Positions 53,968 through 62,796 of a stretch of DNA of 64,000 nucleotides are shown in pieces. The translations under genes were made by a program, and so were the position numbers. Origin of the DNA: Candidatus Latescibacterota bacterium (GTDB taxonomy: Bacteria; JAAXHH01). The DNA is taken from contig JAAXHH010000129.1 of assembly GCA_012270975.1 (NCBI GenBank), positions 231,154-295,153 on the forward strand, read 5' to 3'. A model generated the notes under the pieces. It made no database searches, had not been told where the DNA came from, and worked only from the letters and a program-made list of their open reading frames with translations. Positions within the stretch are counted from its first letter, which is position 1; every line of letters begins with the position of its first letter.

Positions 53968-54710
53968 CCGTGCGGCTCCCTCCGGGTCAACTCGATCTTC
54001 AAGTCCCGCCGGATGTAGATTTCAACGAATTCCCGCAGCCACACGTCCTTCGCGGGTACGAACCGCTCGATCAGTTCCTGCCGTGGTCCGTCCGTCAGGT
54101 AAACGATGCGCCACAGGTTCAGCGGACGCAATTCACTGCCCCCGGCCGAATGCTCGACGTGAAAGAGCGGCTGTCCGTCGCCCGCTCGAAGCGGTTTTCC
54201 GTCCCGGCCCGGAAGTGCCGCCGCCCCGATGAAAGTGACTCGCTGCCGCGCGGGGTTGAGGTAGACCTGTTCCAGGACCAGCCCCTGCTCCGAAGGCTCG
54301 AGCCAGAGGCGCTGCCGCGAGCATCGCACGAAGGATTCGGCACCGTCGGCCGATTTCTGCCGGTTCCAGTAGTGGGAACTGCCTTGTGTTACAACGGAAG
54401 GAATATAGAGGTCGGGCCTGAACGCTTTTTTTACCTCCATGTCCCACAGCATGGTCCGGGTAAACCTGAGCGGTTCGTTCGTGCGGTAAGATCGGGCGAG
54501 CGTCGTGTTTATGTCGACTGGAGGCAATTCAATTCGGGTGTTGCCCGGTTCGGTCCAGGCCCGTTCGAACGCTTCTTCATGTTTCAGCTGACCGACGGGC
54601 CCCGCGGCTTCTCCCGGAACGCTCCCGCCTTCCGCTTCGCCGGTTTCTTCGCGTCTCATCATCATGTATGCTGCCGGTTCCGGCCTTATTGTGGCGCTAC
54701 AGCCCGTCAC
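53964..54710 (-). CDS. Hypothetical protein, 248 aa
   Basis: Soluble, Arg/Glu-rich protein of unknown family. The N-terminus VTGCSATIRPEPAAY looks like the tail of a lipoprotein signal but has no hydrophobic stretch in front, so it may not be exported. Middle parts (EVKKAFRPDLYIPSV, RLWLEPSEQGLVLEQVY) look like mixed beta structure. GTG 54710 is used, 12 bp after the permease stop; ATG at 54665 is an alternative start. It overlaps the VOC gene by 4 bp, so the NCS2 permease, this protein and the VOC enzyme may be one transcript. Confidence 0.65.
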   Translation of the reverse strand: MTGCSATIRPEPAAYMMMRREETGEAEGGSVPGEAAGPVGQLKHEEAFERAWTEPGNTRIELPPVDINTTLARSYRTNEPLRFTRTMLWDMEVKKAFRPDLYIPSVVTQGSSHYWNRQKSADGAESFVRCSRQRLWLEPSEQGLVLEQVYLNPARQRVTFIGAAALPGRDGKPLRAGDGQPLFHVEHSAGGSELRPLNLWRIVYLTDGPRQELIERFVPAKDVWLREFVEIYIRRDLKIELTRREPHG

Positions 54711-54722
54711 CTGATCGAAGTA

Positions 54723-56483
54723 CTAACCGGTCGCCCGGTCCTTCGCGGGTACTTTCACGTGGACGGTAACGATGTCTGTGTCGTGGAACTGCTGGTGGCG
54801 AACCGAGGACGCGATGTGCCGCAACAGCCGCAGCGAGACTTCCCGCTCCATCAGCACGTCGTCGGGCCGGTCCGCCAGCAATCCTATCCGGTCCTGGACG
54901 TTCTCCTCGCTTACAGCGGCGATAAACTCGAGTACGGCGCCGCCGCTCTCCTTGCGCGCCATCAGGAGCAGGCGCCGATGCCCGCGTTTCTCCCGTCCCT
55001 CGTCCTGATCGATCAGCGTCAGCAACGTTTCCTCGCTTGCGGCACCGAGACGATCGACCATCTCCGGTCCCCAGCCGTTGCGGGATGCGAACGCCTCGAG
55101 GAACGCCCTGATCTTCGGCAGCACGGACAGATCGAGCTCCACTTCGATCCGGCTGCGGCGTGGCGCCGTCGCTTCCAGAAACAGGGTCATGAGGATCGCC
55201 ATGATACCCCCGGCCGTTATGCCGTTCGCCAGCAGACCGCCCCCCAACTCCGCGAGAACCTCCGGGAACAGGAGATCGTTCTGGCAGCCGACGCCGACCC
55301 AGAAGGAGACCCCTGCGATCAGCGCCTTGCGGTGATCGATCCCGCCCTGCACCACCTCGGTCATCCCACGGACGAAGGTTAACGCCAGCACGACGGTCAG
55401 ATAGGCGACGACGACCGCGCTGGGTATGGCAAGTATCATGGCGAGGAACTTGGGCAGGAATGCCAGTACGATCAGCACGCCGGCCGCAATGATTCCCACG
55501 CGGCGGGCCGCGACCCCCGTCAGCTCGACCGTCGGGACGCTTACTCCTATAGTCTGGGTCGGTACGATTCCCGCGATGCCTGAAAGCAGTTTTCCGATAC
55601 CGTCCGCGGTCACCGCACCCTCCACCGCCCGGTAGTCGACGGCCCGCGGCCGGCGCCACGACACGCGCTGGATGGCGACCGCCCCGGTGATCGTCTGGAT
55701 GGCGCCGATGAGGGCTACAAACGCGAAGGCGGGCAGAAGCTCCACGAAGGCCGGACCGAGGTCGATCCCGATACCCGGCCAACTGCCGTGCGGCAATCCG
55801 ATCCACGGGGCCCGGGCAACCCGGTCGAAGTCGTAGAGACCCAGCGATCCGCCGAAGACCGATCCCACGATCACCCCGATGAGCGGGGCCCACAAACGCA
55901 GCGTTGCCCCGGCCTTCAGGGAGATGCCGCCGATGACCAGGCCTGTCGCTACGGCGGTAAGCGGCGAACTGAGCGCCGCGTCCTGCGGTGCGTCGGCCAG
56001 GCGACTGAATACGACCGGCAGCACGGTCGCCGGTATCAGCATGTTCACCGTACCGACGATGGTCGGTGTCAGGATCCGCCTGAAAAAGGCCAGCCGCATG
56101 GAGATTACGATCGGGACGAGCGAAGACGCGACGACCAGGGTGGCGAGGAGCGCCGGACCGCCTTCGACGAGGGCGCTGACACAGACCCCGATAAAGGCTC
56201 CGGCGGGACCCATGAAGAGCAGATATCCCGCCCCGACCCGGCTCAGCCGGACCGCCTGCAGCGCCGTGCAGACTCCACTGACGGCGACCGCGCCGAAAAC
56301 GGCCCAGGACAGATACGCTTCGGTTCCGCCGCTGACCCGGATGACGATCGTGGGGATGAAAATGATGCTTGTTATCCCGAGAACGACGAGTTGCAGGCCG
56401 CTGCCCAGGGACACAAGCGCCGGAGGATTTTCGTGGGGTTCGTATAGGACGTTAGAAGCGTTCTGCTCGTCACGGCTGCTCAC
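54723..56483 (-). CDS. NCS2-type (xanthine/uracil) permease with C-terminal RsbW-like HATPase domain
   Basis: 586 residues. Residues 1-430 form a permease of the nucleobase:cation symporter-2 fold (14 segments; GAIQTITGAVAIQRVSW, GKLLSGIAGIVPTQTIGVSVP and QTIGVS are family-like). From about residue 442 the chain reads RIEVELDLSVLPKIRAFLEA, then GAASEETLLTLID and MEREVSLRLLRHIASSV, the pattern of RsbW/SpoIIAB-type HATPase domains, though the ATP-binding Asp-Gly loop is degenerate. Such a fusion suggests coupled transport and regulation; the tail may be a non-catalytic sensor. No RBS stands out. Confidence 0.78.
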   Translation of the reverse strand: MSSRDEQNASNVLYEPHENPPALVSLGSGLQLVVLGITSIIFIPTIVIRVSGGTEAYLSWAVFGAVAVSGVCTALQAVRLSRVGAGYLLFMGPAGAFIGVCVSALVEGGPALLATLVVASSLVPIVISMRLAFFRRILTPTIVGTVNMLIPATVLPVVFSRLADAPQDAALSSPLTAVATGLVIGGISLKAGATLRLWAPLIGVIVGSVFGGSLGLYDFDRVARAPWIGLPHGSWPGIGIDLGPAFVELLPAFAFVALIGAIQTITGAVAIQRVSWRRPRAVDYRAVEGAVTADGIGKLLSGIAGIVPTQTIGVSVPTVELTGVAARRVGIIAAGVLIVLAFLPKFLAMILAIPSAVVVAYLTVVLALTFVRGMTEVVQGGIDHRKALIAGVSFWVGVGCQNDLLFPEVLAELGGGLLANGITAGGIMAILMTLFLEATAPRRSRIEVELDLSVLPKIRAFLEAFASRNGWGPEMVDRLGAASEETLLTLIDQDEGREKRGHRRLLLMARKESGGAVLEFIAAVSEENVQDRIGLLADRPDDVLMEREVSLRLLRHIASSVRHQQFHDTDIVTVHVKVPAKDRATG

Positions 56484-56593
56484 GAGACTCTCCCGGCCAG
56501 TCTACGCACATCCTGTGATCCCTATGTCATGCAGAAACATCAATCCAACGGACGCGAGCGGACCCGACCGGGTTGGCCGGTCCGGCAACACGC

Positions 56594-56893
56594 TCAGGCA
56601 GGCCGTCCCGTCAGCCAGTTCCACGGGTGGACATCTGACTCGGCGAAGGTGCCCGCCTCGGCATAGGGACTGCCGGCGACGAATGCCCGTGCCACCTCGA
56701 TAGAAGGAGCCTCGAGCACGAGGACAAAACCGGTGACGGAGCGATCACTCTCGCTGAGTGTTTGCCCGCCATGGTGTATGGTCACATCGGGATGATGAGT
56801 AGGATCGTGTAGATAGGCTGCGAATGCTTCCTGCAGTCGAAGCCTTTCCTGTGCCATTTCCGCCTTATGCGTCGCAGAGACTACAAAGAACAT
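56594..56893 (-). CDS. YciI family protein
   Basis: 99-residue small protein of the YciI/YCII fold, a ferredoxin-like alpha/beta dimer often annotated as a possible enzyme of unknown substrate. MFFVVSATHKAEMAQERLR is followed by His-rich YLHDPTHHPDVTIHHGG and GFVLVLEAPSIEVARAFVAGSPYAEAG split near residue 70, and ends with a W-N-W motif. ATG at 56893 has GGAGG six bases upstream; a frame extension to 56950 lacks one. It is a single gene. Confidence 0.85.
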   Translation of the reverse strand: MFFVVSATHKAEMAQERLRLQEAFAAYLHDPTHHPDVTIHHGGQTLSESDRSVTGFVLVLEAPSIEVARAFVAGSPYAEAGTFAESDVHPWNWLTGRPA

Positions 56894-57011
56894 TATGTCC
56901 TCCCTTCCTGCCGGGACGTCACGAACGCACGGGTGTTCACGGGTGTGCACGGGCAGCCGGCATGGCCTGATTCAGAAATGTAGTGCCAGAGTTAGAAATG
57001 TTAAGTAATTA

Positions 57012-57044
57012 AACTAAGCCGGAAAGGCTCCGCAAGACTTAGTT
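57012..57044 (-). terminator. Probable intrinsic terminator downstream of ubiD
   Basis: Stem aactaag / cttagtt with an inner cgga/tccg stem, which on the minus strand is followed by a TTTAATTA run. It lies 80 bp past the UbiD stop at 57124. Confidence 0.5.
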
Positions 57045-57123
57045 GCGCCAGCGAATTCAGGGTACGTCGGGACCGAAACCGTGGAACCGAAACCAGGGCG
57101 GTCCACCTCCAACCTCGACCGGG

Positions 57124-58569
57124 TTACAGATCCAATTCCGGCCAGAGCGCGTCGATGCGCCGGTTGACCTCATCGGGCATGCGCAGGATTTCCGGCCACC
57201 CCCGGTCGAATCCCTCGTCAGGCCATTTCTCGGTGGCGTCGATGCCCAGCTTGCCGCTCACGTCCGCGGTCTGCGCGGCGAAATCCAGGACGTCGCAGGG
57301 ACCCTCGCTGACCAGCAGATCCCGCTTAGGATCGATGGAAACGCCTACCCGCCACGCGACCTCCCGCATATTATGCACGTCAACGTCCTTGTCCACAACG
57401 ATAATCACCTTGGTGAACATCATCTGACCCAGGCCCCAGAGGGCGTGCATCACCTTCCGGGCGTGGCCGGGAAACCGCTTGTCGATGGAGACGATGGCCA
57501 GGTTGTGGAAAATGCCCTCGACGGGCAGGTCGATGTCCACGATTTCCGGCAGGGTGGTCTTTAGCAAGGGTAGGAAGATGCGTTCCGTGGCCTTCCCGAG
57601 CCATCCGTCTTCCTGCGGCGGCGGCCCGACGATGGTCGTCGGGTAGATGGGATCTTTTCTCCGCGTGATGGCCGTGAGGTGAAACACCGGGTACTCGTCG
57701 GGGAGCGAGTAGTAGCCCTGGTGATCCCCGAAGGGGCCTTCGGTACGCCGTTCATGGGGTTCGGCATAGCCCTCCAGGACGATCTGGGCGTTGGCCGGCA
57801 CCTCCAGGTCGACCGTACGGCACTTCACCAGTTCCACTGGCTGCCTTCGAAGAAACCCGGCCAGCATGTACTCGTCGATCTCGTCGGGCAGGGGCGCCGT
57901 CGCGGCATACATGGTCTCCGGGTCGGGACCGAGCACGATGGCGACCTCCAGCCGCTCGCCCATCTCCTCCGCGACGCGGTAGTGATGCGCGCCGCCCTTG
58001 TGCCGCTGCCAGTGCAGGCCCAGGGTCTTGTCGTCGAAGACCTGAAGCCGGTACATGCCTACGTTGCGCGTGCCCTTCCCGGGGTGCTTCGTGATTACCT
58101 GGGGAAAGGTGATGTACCTCCCGCCGTCGCTGGGCCAGCACTTGATGACCGGAATACTTTCGAGAGACGCCGTATCCGTCTCGACTACCTCTTGACAGGG
58201 ACCGCTGCGCACGGTCTTGCTCTGGGTATCCTTCAACCGGGCCAGCCGGGGCAGCATCTGCAGCTTGCCCGCGAGGGAGGCGGGCATCTGGGGATTGATC
58301 AGGTCGGCGATTTCGGCCGCGATGTCGTCCAAGCTATCCGCGCCCAGGGCCAGTTCCATGCGGCGTTTCGACCCGAAAGTGTTGATGAGCACCGGCATGC
58401 CGGGATGGCCCTTTACGTTGGTGAAGAGCAAAGCCGGCCCGTTCCGCTTGACCACGCGGTCCGCGATGGCGCTGATTTCCAGTTCCGGGTCGACCTCGGC
58501 GGTGATTTCCTTTAACTCGCCCGCTTCCCTGAGCAGGTCGACAAACGATTTTAGATCTTTGTGGGCCAT
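57124..58569 (-). CDS. UbiD family decarboxylase
   Basis: 481-residue prenyl-FMN-dependent decarboxylase. Family stretches: LLFTNVKGHPGMPVLINTFG, KCWPSDGGRYITFPQVITKH, HRGGAHH-like KGGAHHYRVAEE, the substrate-side EGPFGDHQGYYS (catalytic Glu region) and VVDKDVDVHNMREVAW near the end. In futalosine-pathway bacteria a UbiD-type enzyme (MqnL) removes the carboxyl group late in menaquinone synthesis, and this gene lies near mqnE-C-A. That role is inferred; an aromatic-acid decarboxylase is the alternative. No UbiX gene is nearby. Confidence 0.9.
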   Translation of the reverse strand: MAHKDLKSFVDLLREAGELKEITAEVDPELEISAIADRVVKRNGPALLFTNVKGHPGMPVLINTFGSKRRMELALGADSLDDIAAEIADLINPQMPASLAGKLQMLPRLARLKDTQSKTVRSGPCQEVVETDTASLESIPVIKCWPSDGGRYITFPQVITKHPGKGTRNVGMYRLQVFDDKTLGLHWQRHKGGAHHYRVAEEMGERLEVAIVLGPDPETMYAATAPLPDEIDEYMLAGFLRRQPVELVKCRTVDLEVPANAQIVLEGYAEPHERRTEGPFGDHQGYYSLPDEYPVFHLTAITRRKDPIYPTTIVGPPPQEDGWLGKATERIFLPLLKTTLPEIVDIDLPVEGIFHNLAIVSIDKRFPGHARKVMHALWGLGQMMFTKVIIVVDKDVDVHNMREVAWRVGVSIDPKRDLLVSEGPCDVLDFAAQTADVSGKLGIDATEKWPDEGFDRGWPEILRMPDEVNRRIDALWPELDL

Positions 58570-58904
58570 TGGGCTGTGGTTTTACAGAGATATTGGGTGA
58601 GCAAGGCGTTCCATGCCTTCCCGTGGTGGTTTTGCCGCCGGTGTAAGGTACCCTGGCCGGTGTTGCAAGTCAACGCAATACTGGTGCTGGTGTCCGGCCC
58701 GGCAGTTCGGCCATGCCAGCCGGTCTCGACAGTCCGAAGCCATCGGGATGTACGCAAAAATCAATCCCTGTCGGGGACGCCGGTTGCCGTGCGTCGCGCC
58801 AACCGGCCGTTATCGCGAAAAAACAGGTTGCGAACCACGGGACGATGTAATAGCATTAGTGCTGCTTTCAAAACACCATCCTTCGATTCATACCAGGGTC
58901 GTGC
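58570..58904. other. 335-bp divergent intergenic region
   Basis: No gene, RNA or clear promoter is seen. It separates the minus-strand ubiD gene from the plus-strand SelA-like gene. The plus strand has weak TTGCGA/TAGCAT boxes near 58825-58853, not convincing on their own. Confidence 0.5.
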
Positions 58905-60110
58905 ATGCCCAACATCTACGAACGCATCGGCGTGCGGCCGATCATCAACGCTTCGGGTCCGACCACCCGGCTCAGCGGCAGCATCATGGATCCCGAAGTA
59001 GCCGACGCCATGCGCGAGGCGTCGCAGTACTGCGTCGACATCGCCGAACTCCAGGCCCGTGCGAGCGGGATCATCGCGGAGATCACCGGGGCGGAAGCGG
59101 GATACGTCACCTCCGGCGCGGCGGCGGGACTCCTCCTGGGCACGGCGGCCTGCGTCACCGGTCCGGACCCCGGGAAGATGAACCGGTTGCCGGACACGGA
59201 GGGCATGAAGAATGAAGTCATCATGTCCCGCAGCCAGCGGAACTTCTACGATCACGCGATCCGGTCGGTCGGCGTAAGGCTCGTCGAGGTGGGGATCGCG
59301 GACCGGTACAGCGGGGCCGGCGTGCGCGACACCGAAGCGTGGGAGATCGCCGACGCCATCACGGATCGCACGGCGGCCGTGTGCTATGTCGCCAATCCCC
59401 GGTCACTGCCCGCCCTGGAAGAAGTCGTCGAAGTCGCCCACGCCCGCGGCGTACCGGTGATCGTCGATGCCGCGGGGCAGTTGCCGCCACGGTCGAACCT
59501 GCAGACTTTCATTTCGCAGGGGGCCGACCTCGTGGCCTTCAGCGGCGGCAAGGCCATCGGCGGCCCCCAGGGCTCGGGCATCCTCTGCGGCCGCCGGGAC
59601 CTCATCATGTGCGTCGCGCTTCAGCACCTGGACATGGACGTACTGAAGCAGCAGTGGAATCCACCCGAATCCCTCATCGACAAGTCGATCCTGCCGGGCG
59701 CGCCGCACCATGGAATCGGGAGACCCTGCAAGGTCGGGAAAGAACAGATCGTCGGGCTGCTGACCGCCCTTCGGCGCTTTGCCGGTGAACACCTGGAAGC
59801 GCGTGCCGCGACGTGGCGGGACCGTATGGACGAGCTCGTGGCCGCCGCCGGTGATATTCCGGGAGGCCGGTTCACGATTGACATCGACAGCAGGCCCAGC
59901 GAAGTGCCGATGGCCGTATTGGAATTGGACGAATCCGTTTTGGGCAAGACTGCCCTGGACGTGATACTCGAACTGCAGACGGGCGATCCCCCAATCCAGG
60001 CCAATACCGGAAGAGTGTCGGAAGGGATCGTGCTCTTCGGCCCGGTCTGCCTGAAGGCAGGCGAACCGGAACAGGTAGCTCAAAGGCTGAGGGAGATCCT
60101 GGATCCGTGA
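58905..60110 (+). CDS. SelA-like PLP-dependent enzyme (class V fold)
   Basis: 401-residue fold-type I PLP enzyme of the SelA / D-glucosaminate-6-phosphate ammonia-lyase-like group. It begins IYERIGVRPIINASGPTTRLSG, has the small-loop ITGAEAGYVTSGAAAGLLL and the Schiff-base Lys216 in AFSGGKAIGGPQGSGI. Related proteins act as ammonia lyases or racemases on amino or sugar acids; true selenocysteine synthase is unlikely without selB and a selC tRNA nearby. The start has a weak RBS. tex follows after 55 bp. Confidence 0.85.
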   Translation: MPNIYERIGVRPIINASGPTTRLSGSIMDPEVADAMREASQYCVDIAELQARASGIIAEITGAEAGYVTSGAAAGLLLGTAACVTGPDPGKMNRLPDTEGMKNEVIMSRSQRNFYDHAIRSVGVRLVEVGIADRYSGAGVRDTEAWEIADAITDRTAAVCYVANPRSLPALEEVVEVAHARGVPVIVDAAGQLPPRSNLQTFISQGADLVAFSGGKAIGGPQGSGILCGRRDLIMCVALQHLDMDVLKQQWNPPESLIDKSILPGAPHHGIGRPCKVGKEQIVGLLTALRRFAGEHLEARAATWRDRMDELVAAAGDIPGGRFTIDIDSRPSEVPMAVLELDESVLGKTALDVILELQTGDPPIQANTGRVSEGIVLFGPVCLKAGEPEQVAQRLREILDP

Positions 60111-60165
60111 CCGGAAAGCGAAGCTGAACAAGGCCAGACAAGACCAGGCGAGGTTACAGTTTTAT

Positions 60166-62616
60166 ATGAGCGAAAACACGTACATTAAGAAGATTTCGGG
60201 AGAACTCGGACTCCAGGCCGGACAGGTGGAAGCCGTCGCGGCCCTGCTGGACGAGGATGCCACGGTACCCTTTATCGCGCGCTATCGTAAAGAAAGAACC
60301 GGTTCGCTCGACGAAGTGGCCATCACGGCGATCCGCGACCGGATCGGCCAGCTCCGTGAACTCGAGAAGCGCCGGACCTCGATCCTTGCCTCTCTGAAGG
60401 ACCGCGACCTGCTCACGGAAGAGCTGGAATCCCTTGTACGCGACGCGGAAACCCGGACCGTTCTGGAAGACATCTATCTTCCCTATCGTCCGAAACGGCG
60501 CACGCGGGCCACGGCAGCCCGGGAAAAGGGCCTTGAACCCCTGGCGGAGCGCATCTTCGGACAGGAGGAAATGGATCTTGATGCGGAAGTCGCGGCTTTC
60601 GTCGATCCCGAGAAGGCAGTAGCCTCGGCCGAGGAGGCCCTCGCCGGCGCGCGCGATATCATGGCCGAATGGATCAACGAAGACGCGACGGCCCGCGCGG
60701 CCCTGCGACGGCTGTTTCACAAGAAGGCGGTTATCCGGTCCACGGTCGTAGAGAAAAAGGAAACGTCGGGCGTCAAGTTCCGGGACTATTTCGACTGGTC
60801 CGAGCCGGCGCTGAAGGCGCCCTCGCATCGCGTGCTCGCCATCCGGCGCGGCGAGAAGGAAGACGTGCTGCGCATGACCATCGCCCCGCCGGAAGGAGAG
60901 GCGGTAGCACAGCTCGAACAACAGTTCGTCAAGGGCGAAGGCCCCGTGGCCGAACAGATACGCCTGGCGGTATCCGACAGCTACCGCCGCCTGCTTTCCC
61001 TGTCCCTCGAAACCGAGCTGCGGTCCCTGGTCCGCCAGAATGCCGAAGAGGAAGCGACCCGCGTATTCGCGCGGAACCTGCGGGAACTGCTGATGGCGCC
61101 CCCCCTGGGCCGCCGCCGTATCCTGGCGATCGACCCCGGATTTCGCACCGGCTGCAAGGTGGTCTGTCTCGACGAGCAGGGCAAGTTGCTGGATCGGGCC
61201 AGTATTTACCCCCACTCCGGTGAAAAGAAGAAGGAAAGGGCGGCGCGGATCATTCAGTCGTTCCACGCGCAGTACGAATTCGGCGCCATAGCCGTCGGCA
61301 ACGGGACGGCGGGACGGGAGACGACCCAGTTCCTGCGCACCATCGAACTTGCCGGCGATCCGGCCATCATGCTCGTGAACGAAAGCGGCGCTTCGGTCTA
61401 TTCCGCGTCGGCAGCGGCCCGGGAGGAGTTTCCCGCGTTGGACGTCACCGTGCGCGGTGCGATCTCGATCGGCCGCAGACTGATGGATCCGCTGGCGGAA
61501 CTGGTCAAGATCGATCCGAAATCCATCGGCGTCGGGCAATACCAGCACGATGTCGATCAGGGCTCGCTGCAGAAGAGCCTGGACGACGTGGTGACGAGTT
61601 GCGTGAACAACGTCGGCGTCGAAGTGAATACCGCCAGTGCACAGCTCCTGTCCTATGTTTCAGGCATCGGCTCAGCATTGGCGAAGAACATCGTCGCCCA
61701 CCGGGACAAAGAAGGACCTTTCGCTTCGCGAACGGACCTGCAGCAGGTGCCGAACCTGGGTCCCAGGGCCTTCGAGCAGGCCGCGGGTTTTCTAAGAGTC
61801 GGGAACGGGGCGAACCCCCTGGACGCCAGCGCCGTTCATCCCGAAAGCTACGAGATCGTGGATCGCATGGCTACCGATCAGCAGTGCGGAGTGAAGGATC
61901 TCATGGACGATGCGGACATCCGTGGCCGAATCGGTCTCGATGCGTACGTCACCGACACCGTCGGCCTGCCTACCCTGGAAGATATCCTGAAGGAGTTGGC
62001 GAGGCCGGGGCGCGACCCCCGCGATGCGTTCCAGCCCGTTCAGTACACCGAGGGCATCCATTCCATCGACGAAGTCAAGGAAGGCATGCGGCTAAACGGC
62101 GTCATTACCAACGTCACCAACTTCGGCGCATTCGTGGACGTCGGGGTTCACCTCGACGGGCTTGTGCACATCAGCCAACTCGTGAACCGGTACGTGAAGC
62201 ACGCGGGCGAAGCCGTCAAGGTGGGGCAGCAGGTAGAGGTGCGGGTACTGGGCGTGGACCAGGAAAGGAACCGCATCTCACTCTCCATGCGGGAAGAGCA
62301 GGAAAGGAACAACGGAAAGCCGGACCGCCGACGAAGGCGCCGGCCGTCAAAGAACCGGCAGAATGCGCGGGCCGACGACAGGAAAGCGGAGGCGGCGGGG
62401 AACGCGAGTACGGAAGGGAAGGCGGAAGACTCCGTAAAGGCGGACGCGACTTCGAAGGCGGAAGACTCCGGGAAGGCAGAAGCGTCGGGGATGGTGATCT
62501 CACGCAAGAACCGGAGAAAGAAACCAGCGAATCGAAAGTCGGCCGGCCAACGGAGTTCCGCGGCCAACAAGGTCTTGACCGTCGATCACCTGCTCAAGCT
62601 GAACCGGAAGCTGTAA
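60166..62616 (+). CDS. tex: Tex family S1 RNA-binding transcription accessory protein
   Basis: 816 residues. Tex proteins bind nucleic acid near RNA polymerase. Order: N-terminal Tex domain (SENTYIKKISGELGL; VPFIARYRKERTG), an RNase H-like YqgF fold (RILAIDPGFRTGCKVVCLDE), a helix-hairpin-helix region (YVSGIGSALAKNIVAHR, NLGPRAFEQAAGFLR), and an S1 domain (about 640-712; NGVITNVTNFGAFVDVG). The C-terminal 100 residues are an added basic, Lys/Glu/Ala-rich tail with repeats (KAEDS, KAEAS). Soluble, no signal. The tail may add nucleic acid binding; inference. Confidence 0.94.
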   Translation: MSENTYIKKISGELGLQAGQVEAVAALLDEDATVPFIARYRKERTGSLDEVAITAIRDRIGQLRELEKRRTSILASLKDRDLLTEELESLVRDAETRTVLEDIYLPYRPKRRTRATAAREKGLEPLAERIFGQEEMDLDAEVAAFVDPEKAVASAEEALAGARDIMAEWINEDATARAALRRLFHKKAVIRSTVVEKKETSGVKFRDYFDWSEPALKAPSHRVLAIRRGEKEDVLRMTIAPPEGEAVAQLEQQFVKGEGPVAEQIRLAVSDSYRRLLSLSLETELRSLVRQNAEEEATRVFARNLRELLMAPPLGRRRILAIDPGFRTGCKVVCLDEQGKLLDRASIYPHSGEKKKERAARIIQSFHAQYEFGAIAVGNGTAGRETTQFLRTIELAGDPAIMLVNESGASVYSASAAAREEFPALDVTVRGAISIGRRLMDPLAELVKIDPKSIGVGQYQHDVDQGSLQKSLDDVVTSCVNNVGVEVNTASAQLLSYVSGIGSALAKNIVAHRDKEGPFASRTDLQQVPNLGPRAFEQAAGFLRVGNGANPLDASAVHPESYEIVDRMATDQQCGVKDLMDDADIRGRIGLDAYVTDTVGLPTLEDILKELARPGRDPRDAFQPVQYTEGIHSIDEVKEGMRLNGVITNVTNFGAFVDVGVHLDGLVHISQLVNRYVKHAGEAVKVGQQVEVRVLGVDQERNRISLSMREEQERNNGKPDRRRRRRPSKNRQNARADDRKAEAAGNASTEGKAEDSVKADATSKAEDSGKAEASGMVISRKNRRKKPANRKSAGQRSSAANKVLTVDHLLKLNRKL

Positions 62617-62633
62617 CCTTTAAGATTTAGCTC

Positions 62634-62660
62634 AAAACGGTGACTACCGCTTCCGTTTAA
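62634..62660 (+). terminator. Weak hairpin after tex
   Basis: aaacgg and ccgttt form a 6-bp stem around an inner cggt/accg hairpin, followed by aatt. It lies about 20 bp after the tex stop. Weak evidence for a terminator. Confidence 0.3.
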
Positions 62661-62796
62661 TTCTAATCATAGCATATCGGAAGGAAGACACCGTCTAGAT
62701 TGGAAGGACGGAAGGTAAACTGTTAAGGACTTTACTAGATAAATCTGTGTATCACCGATATTAAACTGCCCCTTACAAACACATAAAGGTTAAATC

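Noticed and set aside
58905..60110. Selenocysteine synthase SelA
   Set aside because: The fold is SelA-like, but no selB or selC is nearby and relatives of this group have other substrates.
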